DNA of 7,267 nucleotides from Clostridia bacterium (GCA_017416885.1 JAFQAM010000357.1:1-7267); one strand, 5' to 3'. Shown: positions 1-6,732, counted from the stretch's first letter. Notes: generated by a model not told the origin, from the letters alone. Numbers and translations: made by a program.

Positions 1-1302
1 CGATCTGACGGTCTTGACGGTGACTATCGCGTATCTCTTTCCGAGGTGCCTAACGAGTACACCTACGATCCAAACTCAACAATAGCAACCAACGATGACA
101 GAAATATTATTCTTAATCTTTATACGCTAAACCATTTAGCAGGCGGAGGCACAGGACTTTACGATTGCTATTCATTTAGCAAAACAGGTGTTTACTGCGC
201 GGTAATCGACGGTCCCGATGACGGTATTTACTTCCAATACGCGCCGGACGGAAGCGGTACATATTCTATTGAAAGCTGGATTGATATTACCGAGGATAAT
301 ATAAATCCTTATGTTGATGTGTACTACGGCAGCTCACAGTGGAAGGCGTACGAGAAAACCATTGATGACGGTGGCGCTGTGGGCAGCTATACAATAAATT
401 TTGTCCATACTGTTCAAATAGCCAAGGAAAACATCAGCACGGGCGGAGGTCAGGCAACATATACATTTGTTGTCAAGGCGGAATCCAAAAACAACAAATA
501 CCCCATCACAGTTACCTTTGCGGTTAAAAGAGACGGCGAGTTCGAGCTTCAACGCCCGGGAAATAACGGACCTGCTCAAGGCATGAAGGTTCCTGAATTT
601 GATTTTTCAACATACGAGCCAGATGACCACGAGGGCGAAAAGCTTGTATATCCTGAATACAGATTGGATAACACCAATATTTATGTTTTTGACCAGAATC
701 GCTTCAAGCTCTGGGAAAAGTCAAAGGGCGGCGATGGCTTCTATCATTTATACGATAAGGAAAAATACGCGGATAATGACGGATACGGACCTGTCCTTTA
801 TGCTTACATAACTGCGCCCTGCAGATTTATTGATGTATCATTTTCAAGAATCGAATATAACAATAAGGGCGAGGTTATCAATGCTGCGTTATCGGTAAAC
901 GGTACAAACTATAAGCATTTTATTGAGGGCTATACACAGTTAGCAACCTTCGGAAACATTAACGGCGGCAGCTACTACTGCTCAAATAACTGCACCTGCC
1001 ATCCCGATACAAACGAGGGCTGGGCTTGTACAAAAGCATGCACTAACTGTAAGAGCGATTGCCGTAGAATTCCCGAGGAGCTTATCGGCAACGAGGGATA
1101 TCAGTCAATAGCCAACAAGGACGGACTTGTTCCGGTAACAGAGGAAATCAAGATTTTCCTTGAGGACTACTGTATGAAGGAGATTTTCTTCTACGATGGC
1201 AAGGGCACTGTTGAAAACAGTAGCTTCGGCGGAAAGAAATTTCAGGCGGTAGGAACATCAGGCTGGTTATTCGCTTGCGCATACTATGAAAGCCAGCAAT
1301 AA
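1..1302 (+). CDS. Partial (3' end) probable exported beta-domain protein with C-terminal Cys/His cluster, function unknown
   Basis: The reading frame is open from base 1 to a TAA at 1300-1302, giving 433 residues of the C-terminal part of a protein whose start lies upstream. A GTG at 46 could be read as a start, but it has no ribosome binding site and the frame continues through it. Numbering from the first window codon, residues 1-45 (with DGDYRVSLSEVPNEYTYDP) look like the last strands of a Cna-B or carboxypeptidase-regulatory-like beta sandwich. Residues about 54-180 form a second beta-rich unit (YFQYAPDGSGTYSIES ... YPITVTFAVKRDGE) that resembles a pre-peptidase C-terminal (PPC) type fold. 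Residues 190-320 are Tyr/Asp-rich and I do not recognise them. Residues 327-354 hold seven Cys and one His. The tail (WLFACAYYESQQ) has no membrane anchor or LPXTG motif. A secreted or lipid-anchored location is inferred, because any signal peptide is outside the window. The fold calls are by eye and the function is unknown. The frame itself is secure. Confidence 0.85.
   Translation, partial: RSDGLDGDYRVSLSEVPNEYTYDPNSTIATNDDRNIILNLYTLNHLAGGGTGLYDCYSFSKTGVYCAVIDGPDDGIYFQYAPDGSGTYSIESWIDITEDNINPYVDVYYGSSQWKAYEKTIDDGGAVGSYTINFVHTVQIAKENISTGGGQATYTFVVKAESKNNKYPITVTFAVKRDGEFELQRPGNNGPAQGMKVPEFDFSTYEPDDHEGEKLVYPEYRLDNTNIYVFDQNRFKLWEKSKGGDGFYHLYDKEKYADNDGYGPVLYAYITAPCRFIDVSFSRIEYNNKGEVINAALSVNGTNYKHFIEGYTQLATFGNINGGSYYCSNNCTCHPDTNEGWACTKACTNCKSDCRRIPEELIGNEGYQSIANKDGLVPVTEEIKIFLEDYCMKEIFFYDGKGTVENSSFGGKKFQAVGTSGWLFACAYYESQQ
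979..1062 (+). other. Cys/His cluster within the first coding region
   Basis: Seven cysteines and one histidine fall within 28 residues (327-354 counted from the first window codon), spaced C-x3-C-x-C-H-x8-C-x3-C-x2-C-x3-C. The rest of the protein has few Cys (residues 56, 66, 391 and 426 among them). The spacing could bind a metal such as Zn. In an exported protein it could instead form a disulfide-knotted mini-domain. I cannot assign it to a named family. Confidence 0.6.
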
Positions 1303-1341
1303 AATATATTATATGAATTTCAGTAAAAATATAAAATACTA

Positions 1342-1370
1342 TTGAAATTATTGTAAATTTATGTTATTCT
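1342..1370 (+). promoter_or_regulatory. Predicted extended -10 sigma-A promoter for the large lipoprotein gene
   Basis: TTGAAA at 1342-1347 (5/6 match to TTGACA) is followed by a 17-base spacer and TATTCT at 1365-1370. A TG at 1362-1363 sits one base upstream of the -10, giving an extended -10 (TGtTATTCT). Transcription would start near 1377, leaving an AT-rich leader of about 80 bases before the ATG at 1460. The region is so AT-rich that chance matches are possible, but spacing, TG and position all agree. Confidence 0.55.
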
Positions 1371-1384
1371 AAAGTATATTTTTT

Positions 1385-1399
1385 TCTTACATAGTAAGA
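1385..1399 (+). repeat. Small inverted repeat in the leader of the lipoprotein gene
   Basis: TCTTAC and GTAAGA flank the three bases ATA, giving a perfect 6-bp stem with a tight loop just downstream of the predicted transcription start. It could be a weak hairpin at the 5' end of the mRNA, which can stabilise transcripts, or a protein-binding palindrome. It is short, and no function can be claimed. Confidence 0.3.
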
Positions 1400-1418
1400 T
1401 TAAATATAAATTAAATTG

Positions 1419-1435
1419 TTTGTTTTTAAAACAAA
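1419..1435 (+). repeat. AT-rich palindrome upstream of the lipoprotein gene
   Basis: TTTGTTTT and AAAACAAA are exact reverse complements around a single central T, 13 bases upstream of the ribosome binding site. It has the form of an operator-like palindrome. In DNA this AT-rich it may be chance, and as an RNA hairpin it would be weak (A-U pairs with one G-C). Confidence 0.25.
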
Positions 1436-1447
1436 ATACAAAATTTT

Positions 1448-1454
1448 AAGGAGG
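1448..1454 (+). promoter_or_regulatory. Strong ribosome binding site fixing the lipoprotein start
   Basis: AAGGAGG is a full Shine-Dalgarno match placed five bases before the ATG at 1460. It lies immediately before the codons for a typical signal peptide, so it decides the start and predicts efficient initiation. Confidence 0.9.
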
Positions 1455-1459
1455 CTCTT

Positions 1460-1522
1460 ATGAAAAGAGTATTAGCGGTTTTATTGTGCTTACTCTGCGC
1501 TTTATTGCTTCTTGTGGCTTGT
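1460..1522 (+). other. Lipoprotein signal peptide and lipobox
   Basis: MKR is followed by a Leu/Val/Ala/Cys-rich hydrophobic core and then L18-V19-A20-C21, a good lipobox. Signal peptidase II would cut before Cys21 after diacylglyceryl transfer. Acidic residues at 23 and 24 follow; in Gram-positive bacteria, which lack the Lol sorting system, these carry no sorting meaning. Confidence 0.92.
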
Positions 1523-4500
1523 GGCGATGACTCCACTGACACAGATAGCAGCCAAGGCTCAGGAAATAACACAGATAACCAAGGACACACTCATACCTAT
1601 AAGACAAACGCGGACTGGTCTAAGGACGCGCAGGGTCACTGGTATGATCCAACATGTGACTGTGAGGATGCTCCAATTACAAAGCTTAACCACACAGACG
1701 CAAACAATGACGGCGCATGCGATGTATGTGCTTACACAAACCACGAGCACGAGTATTCAGAGGAATGGACAGCAGACTGTACAAACCACTGGAATGCGGC
1801 AGACTGCGGACACACAGTAGCAGGCATAAATGTAGCTCCACACGAGGATAAAGATAATGACGGTAAATGCGATGTATGTAAGTACATTATCGAGGACCTT
1901 CATATCCATGTTTTCTCACAGGAATGGACAAGCGGTGACGGTTATCACTGGCATGCTGCTCTTTGCGAGCACAAGACAGAGGTAGCTGATAAGGCGGCTT
2001 GTAATGTGAATGCGGCAGGCATATGCACTGTTTGTGATGCAAAAATCAAGGACATTGACAAGACAAATATTTTAGCAGTTATCGAAGCGGCAGTTGCGAA
2101 TAACTATAAGATTATCTCAGGCGATGTTTTATTTGAGCAGCTTGTATATTCAGGTAGCGAATCAAACGGTTCATTAACCTTATCAAATTCCGCAACAGAC
2201 GGTGTTTATTTCGTATTAGGTAACGGCAACTCATACTACTTCTTAAAGGATTATGACGCTGCAGGAAATCTTATCGGCGGCGAGCAGCAATGGTACGAGG
2301 TAATCGACGAGGACAACATTTTTGCTGTTAAGATGGATGTAAATAACTACACACTTGACAGAGTTATGGGAGATCCTGCTAAGCTTAACGGATACAACTA
2401 TATTCCGGGCGCAGTATTATCAGGCTATGATGATACATCAACATTAGCTCAGACAATTTACAATTTCTATGATATGATGACTAAGGGCGATAATGTCAGC
2501 GATGCAAAAACAAATTACGATGCTGAAAAGAACATTTATACCTTTAGCTTTACAAGATTCACAGTTAACGAGTTAACCTCAGGCGGTGAGGTTTACGATA
2601 CAGTTCTTTACCTCTTCGATGTTTCAGTTGAATTTACAGTTAACGATGATATGATCATTAACTCTGCAAACATTCAGGTTAAGGAATACAGCCGTCTTGA
2701 TGCAGGTAACTTCAGTGATGACCTTGTTTACGATAAGGAAACAGGACTTGTAACAAAGAGCGACAATGCAAGCCCAACATGCTACAATTATATTGTAGGT
2801 CAGACATCAGGCAAGAGAACATATACATCACCGTACCCAAGAGCATCACTTCTCCCTGTTGCATTTGACTTCTACTATGTAACAGAGCACGAGTTCCCAA
2901 GCGGAACAGAGTGGGTAATCCACGCTGAAGAGCTTATTGGCGATACAATTACAATCCCTGCAGGTACATACGCATACTTCCACCTTGGAAATCCATATCC
3001 ATCAACATCAAGCTTTGATTTCCTTGAAACAAGCGATTTCACATTCGAGTTTGTAAACAATAATCCTGATATGGCTGGCAGAGCTTGGTATATGGATCCC
3101 GGCTCAGTTGATGCAATGCTTAACGGATACAGCGCATATACACAGTGCTTGAAGATTAAATTAAGAGATGCAGGTACATATACTGTAACAATTGGCTTCG
3201 GCGGTCTTAACAAGGTATTTACATTAGTAATTCCTGGCGAGGAAATTCCAAATGTTGAGCCTGACACAGAAAATAAGCTTAATGTTCTTATCACAGACAA
3301 CAACACGTACGATGTTGATTATAAGGAATATAAGGCAACACTCGGCGAAGGTAAGTACACATTCACAATTCCTGCAGGCTTAGGCGCAGTAATTGATGGT
3401 GAGTCATACCCAAGAGTTGACTTCAATGAAACAGCAGACGGCGGCACATTCACAGTAGAGCTTGAGGCAGATGAGGTAATTACAATTTACTTCGGCGCAG
3501 CTACAAAGAATGTTGTATTTGCAGTTGATGTAGCATACGAGGCTTGCGATGTTGAGGATGATGTGGTTGATCCAATCATTCCTGGACCCGGCGATCCTAC
3601 AACAACAGATATTAAGGGTACATACACAGGCTCTAACATCACAGTTGTAATCGACGAAACAAATGTTACATTCACTAACCAAAAGGGTAATCAGACAGTT
3701 GCAAGATATGAAATCGTTGACGGCGCAGTTGTACTTCACAATGATACTTATGGCACAATCTGGGCTTCATATTTGCTCGCAGTTAACTTAACTAACGGTG
3801 CTGTAACAAGCGTTGTATATAACGGAACCACCATTAGTGTTGCTCCTGCAGGCGGCGATGATAGCGGCGACGAACCTGGTGATATTCAGGGTAGCGGCAC
3901 AGAAGAAGATCCATATATTATCACAGCAGGCGATTACACTGCAGAATATGCAGGTAACGGCGCTCTTGGATTTGTTTACTATTCATTCAAGGCTGATAAA
4001 AACGGTATTATTACAGTAACAAGCAAATTTGACGGCACAATCTGGTTAAATCTTGGCAGCGAATCAAACGAGGGCGAGGCTCAGTCCCTTTCAGCATTTG
4101 TTCCTGTAGGAAGCGAGATTGTAATCGCTGTTGCAGACTGGGACGAACAGCCTGCTAACATTCCATTTACAGTATCCTTTGAAGAAAAAGCATCTGATAG
4201 CTTTGAAGCTCTTGTAGGCACATGGTATGCTAAGAGCGAGGATATTTTCACAATTCTTTATACACTTACAATCAATGCAGACGGTAAGGGTACATTCTCA
4301 TACGATATGGGCTATGGCGCAAACGAATATAATGTTACATATGTGTTCGTAAGCGGCAATAGCGTAACAGTTGGTTATAGCTCAGGCTCACTTGCTTGCA
4401 CATTTGACGGCACAACATTCGCTTGTCAGACAGGCGTAATGCAGGATGCATTCACATTCCAGACAACTCCTGTTGAGGATGGCGGTAGCGAAGGCGGCGA

Positions 4501-6589
4501 TGATCCTGATGAGCCAACAACTGATCCGCTTAAGGAAGCAGTATTAGGCTACTATAACATAAATGGCAGCGAGGTTATCATTTATCAAGATAGCTACGGC
4601 TCAGGCGACTATGTTGCTAACATTTACGGCACAGGCTATGACCTATACTTCACAATTGATGTAACAGATAACGGCGACGGCTCATACACACTTGCGTTGA
4701 CACATAAGCCAAGCGAAATTGAGTCAGGCACAGACAAAATTGATACAATTCTCGGTCAGGAGTGGGTAGTTACACCTGGTCAGTCAGGCGAGGATGAGCC
4801 AACAGGCGATCCGCTTAAGGAAGCAGTTCTTGGCACATACACAATTGACGGCTATGAAGCTATGGTTTACAACTCCTACACAGATGACGGATATCTTGTA
4901 AATGTTTACGGCACAGGCTTCGACCTTTACTTCACATTTGAGGTAACAGATAATAATGACGGCTCATACAAGCTTACACTTACATATCTCCCTCGTCCTG
5001 ACTTTGAAAGCGGCACAGATAAGGTTGATGAAATCTTAGCTCTTGACTTTACAGTTACACCGGGCGGTACAGGTTCAACTGAGGGCACAAGCGAGAATCC
5101 ATATATAGTAACAGAACCTGGCGATTTTGAGGCAGCATTCCCTGAGGGATACGATCCAATCTGGTTTGCATATACAGTAACAGAAAACGGTTATGTAACA
5201 ATTTCAACCGAATATGCAAATCCTTGGATCCAATACGGTACCAGTGTTGACTTTGTAACCGCAAACAGAGATGAGATGGATAACATCTTAAAGAGCGTAT
5301 CTATCTATGCTCTTGCAGGTCAGACAGTTTATATTGCAGTTGGCGACTTTGATTTTGTAGAAGCTAATGTACCGTTCAAGGTTTCATTTGAAGCATTCGA
5401 TACACAGTCATCTGCTCATCTTGCAGGCAACTGGACAGGTGCTGAAACATCTATGTTCGGCTCAGCTAATTATCAGATTACAATTGATTCCAACGGCACA
5501 GGCTCAGGTACAGCTGATTACGGCTACTACCAAGAAGCATTTGATATCACATTTATTTTAGTTAACGGTAATAAGGTAACACTTTACACTGTAACAACAG
5601 GCGACTGGGGCGGAGCTCAGGGCACAATTGAGCTTAGCTACGCTGAGGCAAACAACACTCTTTCAAACTCAACATTAACTCTTACACAGGGCGGCGCGCC
5701 GGTAGTAACACCTGCAAATAAGGATCTTGTATTCGGTAATAACAGTGTAAACGCTGAGGATGTTGCGTTCGATTACACAGCATCAGCTGACATTGATATT
5801 AAGGTATCAGTTGGTGATGCTGTTAATGGCGAAGTAACAGTTACATATTCTGTAAACGGCGGCGAGGAAACTACACTTGCTTCAGGCACAGAAACTGTTA
5901 TTGAGCTTAAGGCAGGCGATAAGCTTACTGTATCAGCTAAGACAACAAGTGGACATATGACAATCAAGGCTGAAGAGATTGCAGCAGCACCGAACGGCAC
6001 AGTTAATAACCCATATATTATCGAATCACTTCCATATGATATGGTTCTTACAGGTAAGCACGATAAATACTATCAATTAACTGCAACTGAGGATGCAACA
6101 ATCGTTATTTCATATCCTGCAGGCTGTTATGTGTCAGGTATTCCTTCAAATCATGTAAAGGACGAGGCAGGTCGTACATACACATTTGATATGAAGGCGG
6201 GCGATGTAATTATAATTAACCCGTGGACAAACAACACAGAAGGCGACTTTACATACACAGTAAAGGTAGCTGAGCCTGTTGAGGAAAAACCGGATCAAGG
6301 CGGCGATGCAGTTTCATATGTAGGCGCAAACGGAAGCGGCAGAGCTATGAGAGTTATTATCAATAAGACAGAGGGCACAATGTCAATCATTCGTGCGGCG
6401 TTAGCAGGTAACTCATTAGATACCGCAACAGGCGCAACCGAAGCTAAGTACTCATATTCATTTGATGGCTCCAATGTAACATACGCAGTTATTTCAGGTC
6501 AAAGCTGCACATGTACATTTGATGCAACTGGTGCAATCGTTTCAGTAATTTGGGGCTCAGCAACATATACTAACTTCGTTCAAGAATAA
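1460..6589 (+). CDS. Giant multidomain lipoprotein with Cys/His repeats and repeated beta domains, function unknown
   Basis: This 1709-residue protein starts at an ATG with a strong ribosome binding site. Residues 1-20 are a lipoprotein signal peptide with lipobox LVAC, so Cys21 should be lipidated and the protein held on the outer face of the membrane. Residues 22-42 are a Ser/Asp/Asn linker. In order after this come three Cys/His-rich repeats (43-196), a unique Tyr/Asp-rich domain (197-475) and two beta domains (about 484-592 and 608-696). Next is a chain of small beta domains: lipocalin-like units near 717-796, 918-1003, 1321-1411 and 1619-1709; PPC-like units opening with GT-x-[EN]-[DN]-P-Y at 813, 1209 and 1513; a tandem 95-residue duplication at 1022-1207; and another beta unit at 1421-1508. 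Acidic Gly/Pro linkers separate many of them. There is no catalytic motif, C-terminal membrane segment or sortase signal. It is strongly acidic and poor in Lys/Arg. An adhesive, binding or structural surface role is inferred; no function is established. It has its own promoter and ends at a strong terminator. Confidence 0.93.
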   Translation: MKRVLAVLLCLLCALLLLVACGDDSTDTDSSQGSGNNTDNQGHTHTYKTNADWSKDAQGHWYDPTCDCEDAPITKLNHTDANNDGACDVCAYTNHEHEYSEEWTADCTNHWNAADCGHTVAGINVAPHEDKDNDGKCDVCKYIIEDLHIHVFSQEWTSGDGYHWHAALCEHKTEVADKAACNVNAAGICTVCDAKIKDIDKTNILAVIEAAVANNYKIISGDVLFEQLVYSGSESNGSLTLSNSATDGVYFVLGNGNSYYFLKDYDAAGNLIGGEQQWYEVIDEDNIFAVKMDVNNYTLDRVMGDPAKLNGYNYIPGAVLSGYDDTSTLAQTIYNFYDMMTKGDNVSDAKTNYDAEKNIYTFSFTRFTVNELTSGGEVYDTVLYLFDVSVEFTVNDDMIINSANIQVKEYSRLDAGNFSDDLVYDKETGLVTKSDNASPTCYNYIVGQTSGKRTYTSPYPRASLLPVAFDFYYVTEHEFPSGTEWVIHAEELIGDTITIPAGTYAYFHLGNPYPSTSSFDFLETSDFTFEFVNNNPDMAGRAWYMDPGSVDAMLNGYSAYTQCLKIKLRDAGTYTVTIGFGGLNKVFTLVIPGEEIPNVEPDTENKLNVLITDNNTYDVDYKEYKATLGEGKYTFTIPAGLGAVIDGESYPRVDFNETADGGTFTVELEADEVITIYFGAATKNVVFAVDVAYEACDVEDDVVDPIIPGPGDPTTTDIKGTYTGSNITVVIDETNVTFTNQKGNQTVARYEIVDGAVVLHNDTYGTIWASYLLAVNLTNGAVTSVVYNGTTISVAPAGGDDSGDEPGDIQGSGTEEDPYIITAGDYTAEYAGNGALGFVYYSFKADKNGIITVTSKFDGTIWLNLGSESNEGEAQSLSAFVPVGSEIVIAVADWDEQPANIPFTVSFEEKASDSFEALVGTWYAKSEDIFTILYTLTINADGKGTFSYDMGYGANEYNVTYVFVSGNSVTVGYSSGSLACTFDGTTFACQTGVMQDAFTFQTTPVEDGGSEGGDDPDEPTTDPLKEAVLGYYNINGSEVIIYQDSYGSGDYVANIYGTGYDLYFTIDVTDNGDGSYTLALTHKPSEIESGTDKIDTILGQEWVVTPGQSGEDEPTGDPLKEAVLGTYTIDGYEAMVYNSYTDDGYLVNVYGTGFDLYFTFEVTDNNDGSYKLTLTYLPRPDFESGTDKVDEILALDFTVTPGGTGSTEGTSENPYIVTEPGDFEAAFPEGYDPIWFAYTVTENGYVTISTEYANPWIQYGTSVDFVTANRDEMDNILKSVSIYALAGQTVYIAVGDFDFVEANVPFKVSFEAFDTQSSAHLAGNWTGAETSMFGSANYQITIDSNGTGSGTADYGYYQEAFDITFILVNGNKVTLYTVTTGDWGGAQGTIELSYAEANNTLSNSTLTLTQGGAPVVTPANKDLVFGNNSVNAEDVAFDYTASADIDIKVSVGDAVNGEVTVTYSVNGGEETTLASGTETVIELKAGDKLTVSAKTTSGHMTIKAEEIAAAPNGTVNNPYIIESLPYDMVLTGKHDKYYQLTATEDATIVISYPAGCYVSGIPSNHVKDEAGRTYTFDMKAGDVIIINPWTNNTEGDFTYTVKVAEPVEEKPDQGGDAVSYVGANGSGRAMRVIINKTEGTMSIIRAALAGNSLDTATGATEAKYSYSFDGSNVTYAVISGQSCTCTFDATGAIVSVIWGSATYTNFVQE
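1586..2047 (+). repeat. Three Cys/His-rich protein repeats (about 50 residues each)
   Basis: Residues 43-92, 93-144 and 145-196 share the plan H-x-H-x-[YF] ... W ... HW ... C ... then a Cys pair. Repeats 1 and 2 end in HTDANNDGACDVC and HEDKDNDGKCDVC. These combine a D-x-[NK/D]-x-D-G acidic turn with C-x2-C. The third ends in ACNVNAAGICTVC, where the His and the Asp residues are lost but the Cys pair is kept. Similar tails are familiar from many clostridial surface proteins. Metal binding (Zn through Cys/His, or Ca through the acidic turn) is plausible but not shown. Confidence 0.8.
3608..3847 (+). other. Lipocalin-like beta unit, copy 1 of 4
   Basis: Residues 717-796 start with IKGTYTGSN and alternate short strands (VVIDETNVTFTN, VARYEIVDGAVVL, GAVTSVVYNGTTISV). 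The same plan recurs at residues 918-1003, 1321-1411 and at the C terminus. The G-T/N-[YW] opening recalls lipocalin-like small barrels. The fold name is a visual inference, while the recurrence of the unit is better supported. Confidence 0.45.
3896..4468 (+). repeat. Two-domain cassette, first copy (PPC-like plus lipocalin-like)
   Basis: Residues 813-908 open with GTEEDPYIITAGDY and end with IPFTVSFEE, a plan like PPC domains (FVYYSFKADKNGIITVT, then SEIVIAVADWDE). Residues 918-1003 follow with LVGTWY ... LTINADGKGTFSYD ... VTYVFVSGNSVTVGYS. The same pair in the same order recurs about 396 residues later, so this is a long-period repeat of a two-domain cassette. Confidence 0.6.
4523..4807 (+). 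repeat. Tandem 95-residue repeat, first copy
   Basis: Residues 1022-1116 begin DPLKEAVLGYY, contain YGTGYDLYFT, VTDNGDGSYTL and ESGTDKIDTIL, and end in a linker GQSGEDEPTG. The next unit repeats this order. At DNA level the first 20 bases of both copies are identical (GATCCGCTTAAGGAAGCAGT). Confidence 0.85.
4808..5080 (+). repeat. Tandem 95-residue repeat, second copy
   Basis: Residues 1117-1207 repeat DPLKEAVLG, YGTGFDLYFT, VTDNNDGSYKL and ESGTDKVDEIL. A hand alignment to the first copy gives roughly 55-60% identity over about 88 positions, with near-identical blocks around the YGTG and ESGTDK segments. This indicates a duplication younger than the other domain repeats in the protein. Confidence 0.85.
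5084..5692 (+). repeat. Two-domain cassette, second copy (PPC-like plus lipocalin-like)
   Basis: Residues 1209-1311 open with GTSENPYIVTEPGDF and end VPFKVSFEAF. Residues 1321-1411 follow with LAGNWTG ... QITIDSNGTGSGTADY ... DITFILVNGNKVTLY. Each half lines up with its counterpart in the first cassette, down to the ends (ANIPFTVSFE versus ANVPFKVSFE). Confidence 0.6.
5996..6586 (+). repeat. Third PPC-like unit and C-terminal lipocalin-like unit
   Basis: Residues 1513-1604 open with GTVNNPYIIESLPYDM and end in FTYTVKV. A short acidic linker (1605-1618) leads to residues 1619-1709, which carry VIINKTEGTMSII, AKYSYSFDGSNVTY and CTCTFDATGAIVSV. This tail resembles the copy at 717-796 and also the CTFDGTT region near residue 985. 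The protein stops right after this unit, with no anchor. Confidence 0.5.
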
Positions 6590-6598
6590 TATTAATTA

Positions 6599-6612
6599 GG
6601 GAAAATATTCCC
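6599..6612 (+). repeat. Short inverted repeat before the terminator
   Basis: GGGAA and TTCCC flank a four-base AATA loop, 9 bases after the stop codon and 8 bases before the terminator stem. It could be a minor hairpin in the 3' untranslated region. It has no U-tract of its own. Confidence 0.3.
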
Positions 6613-6620
6613 AAACAAAT

Positions 6621-6656
6621 AAAAATAACCACTTCTTTATGAAGTGGTTATTTTTT
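6621..6656 (+). terminator. Intrinsic terminator after the lipoprotein gene
   Basis: A perfect 15-bp stem (6621-6635 with 6641-6655, core TAACCACTTC / GAAGTGGTTA) encloses a TTTAT loop and ends in a run of six T at 6651-6656. The matching A-run on the left side means it could also stop transcription coming from the opposite strand. It separates the lipoprotein transcript from the cyclase gene. Confidence 0.92.
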
Positions 6657-6671
6657 ACTTTAAGATTTTTA

Positions 6672-6699
6672 TTGCAAACACCTGAAAGTATGCTATAAT
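6672..6699 (+). promoter_or_regulatory. Predicted sigma-A promoter for the cyclase gene
   Basis: TTGCAA at 6672-6677 is followed by a 16-base spacer and a perfect TATAAT at 6694-6699. An extended -10 TG sits at 6691-6692. Transcription would start near 6706, giving a leader of about 26 bases. It lies just after the terminator, so the cyclase is independently transcribed. Confidence 0.75.
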
Positions 6700-6721
6700 A
6701 TAAAAAAGAACAGCCAAAGAA

Positions 6722-6728
6722 AAGGAAG
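6722..6728 (+). promoter_or_regulatory. Ribosome binding site of the cyclase gene
   Basis: AAGGAAG precedes the ATG at 6733 by four bases, measured from its last base. It is a reasonable Shine-Dalgarno match (core AAGGA) and supports this start over later in-frame Met codons such as residue 43. Confidence 0.7.
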
Positions 6729-6732
6729 CAAA

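Noticed and set aside
46..48. GTG as the start of the first gene
   Set aside because: The frame is open upstream to base 1, there is no ribosome binding site before it, and it falls in the middle of a beta-strand segment. The gene is truncated by the window edge.
1333..1385. Possible terminator for the first gene (ATACT ... AGTAT followed by seven T)
   Set aside because: The stem is only about five pairs with a loop of more than 30 bases. It also overlaps a better promoter match, so it is not convincing.
1512..1820. Alternative + strand frame over the Cys/His repeats
   Set aside because: It is Thr/Gln-rich low-complexity sequence, out of frame with the lipoprotein, and lacks its own start signals.
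1697..1876. Dockerin or EF-hand domain suggested by DANNDG and DKDNDG
   Set aside because: Only the first half of a calcium loop matches. The expected later acidic residue and flanking helices are missing, and a CxxC pair follows instead.
2875..3306. Minus-strand open frame of 143 codons inside the lipoprotein gene
   Set aside because: It is antisense to a well-supported coding frame. Its openness follows from the biased codon use of the sense gene, and it has no ribosome binding site or recognisable protein.
3404..3739. Minus-strand Cys-rich open frame
   Set aside because: The many Cys and Asn codons are the reverse complement of the sense gene's ACA, GCA and GTT codons, so this is a shadow and not a small Cys-rich protein.
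4523..5080. CRISPR-like or mobile-element direct repeat
   Set aside because: The repeats are in frame, encode a protein domain, and have no spacers, inverted ends or transposase nearby.
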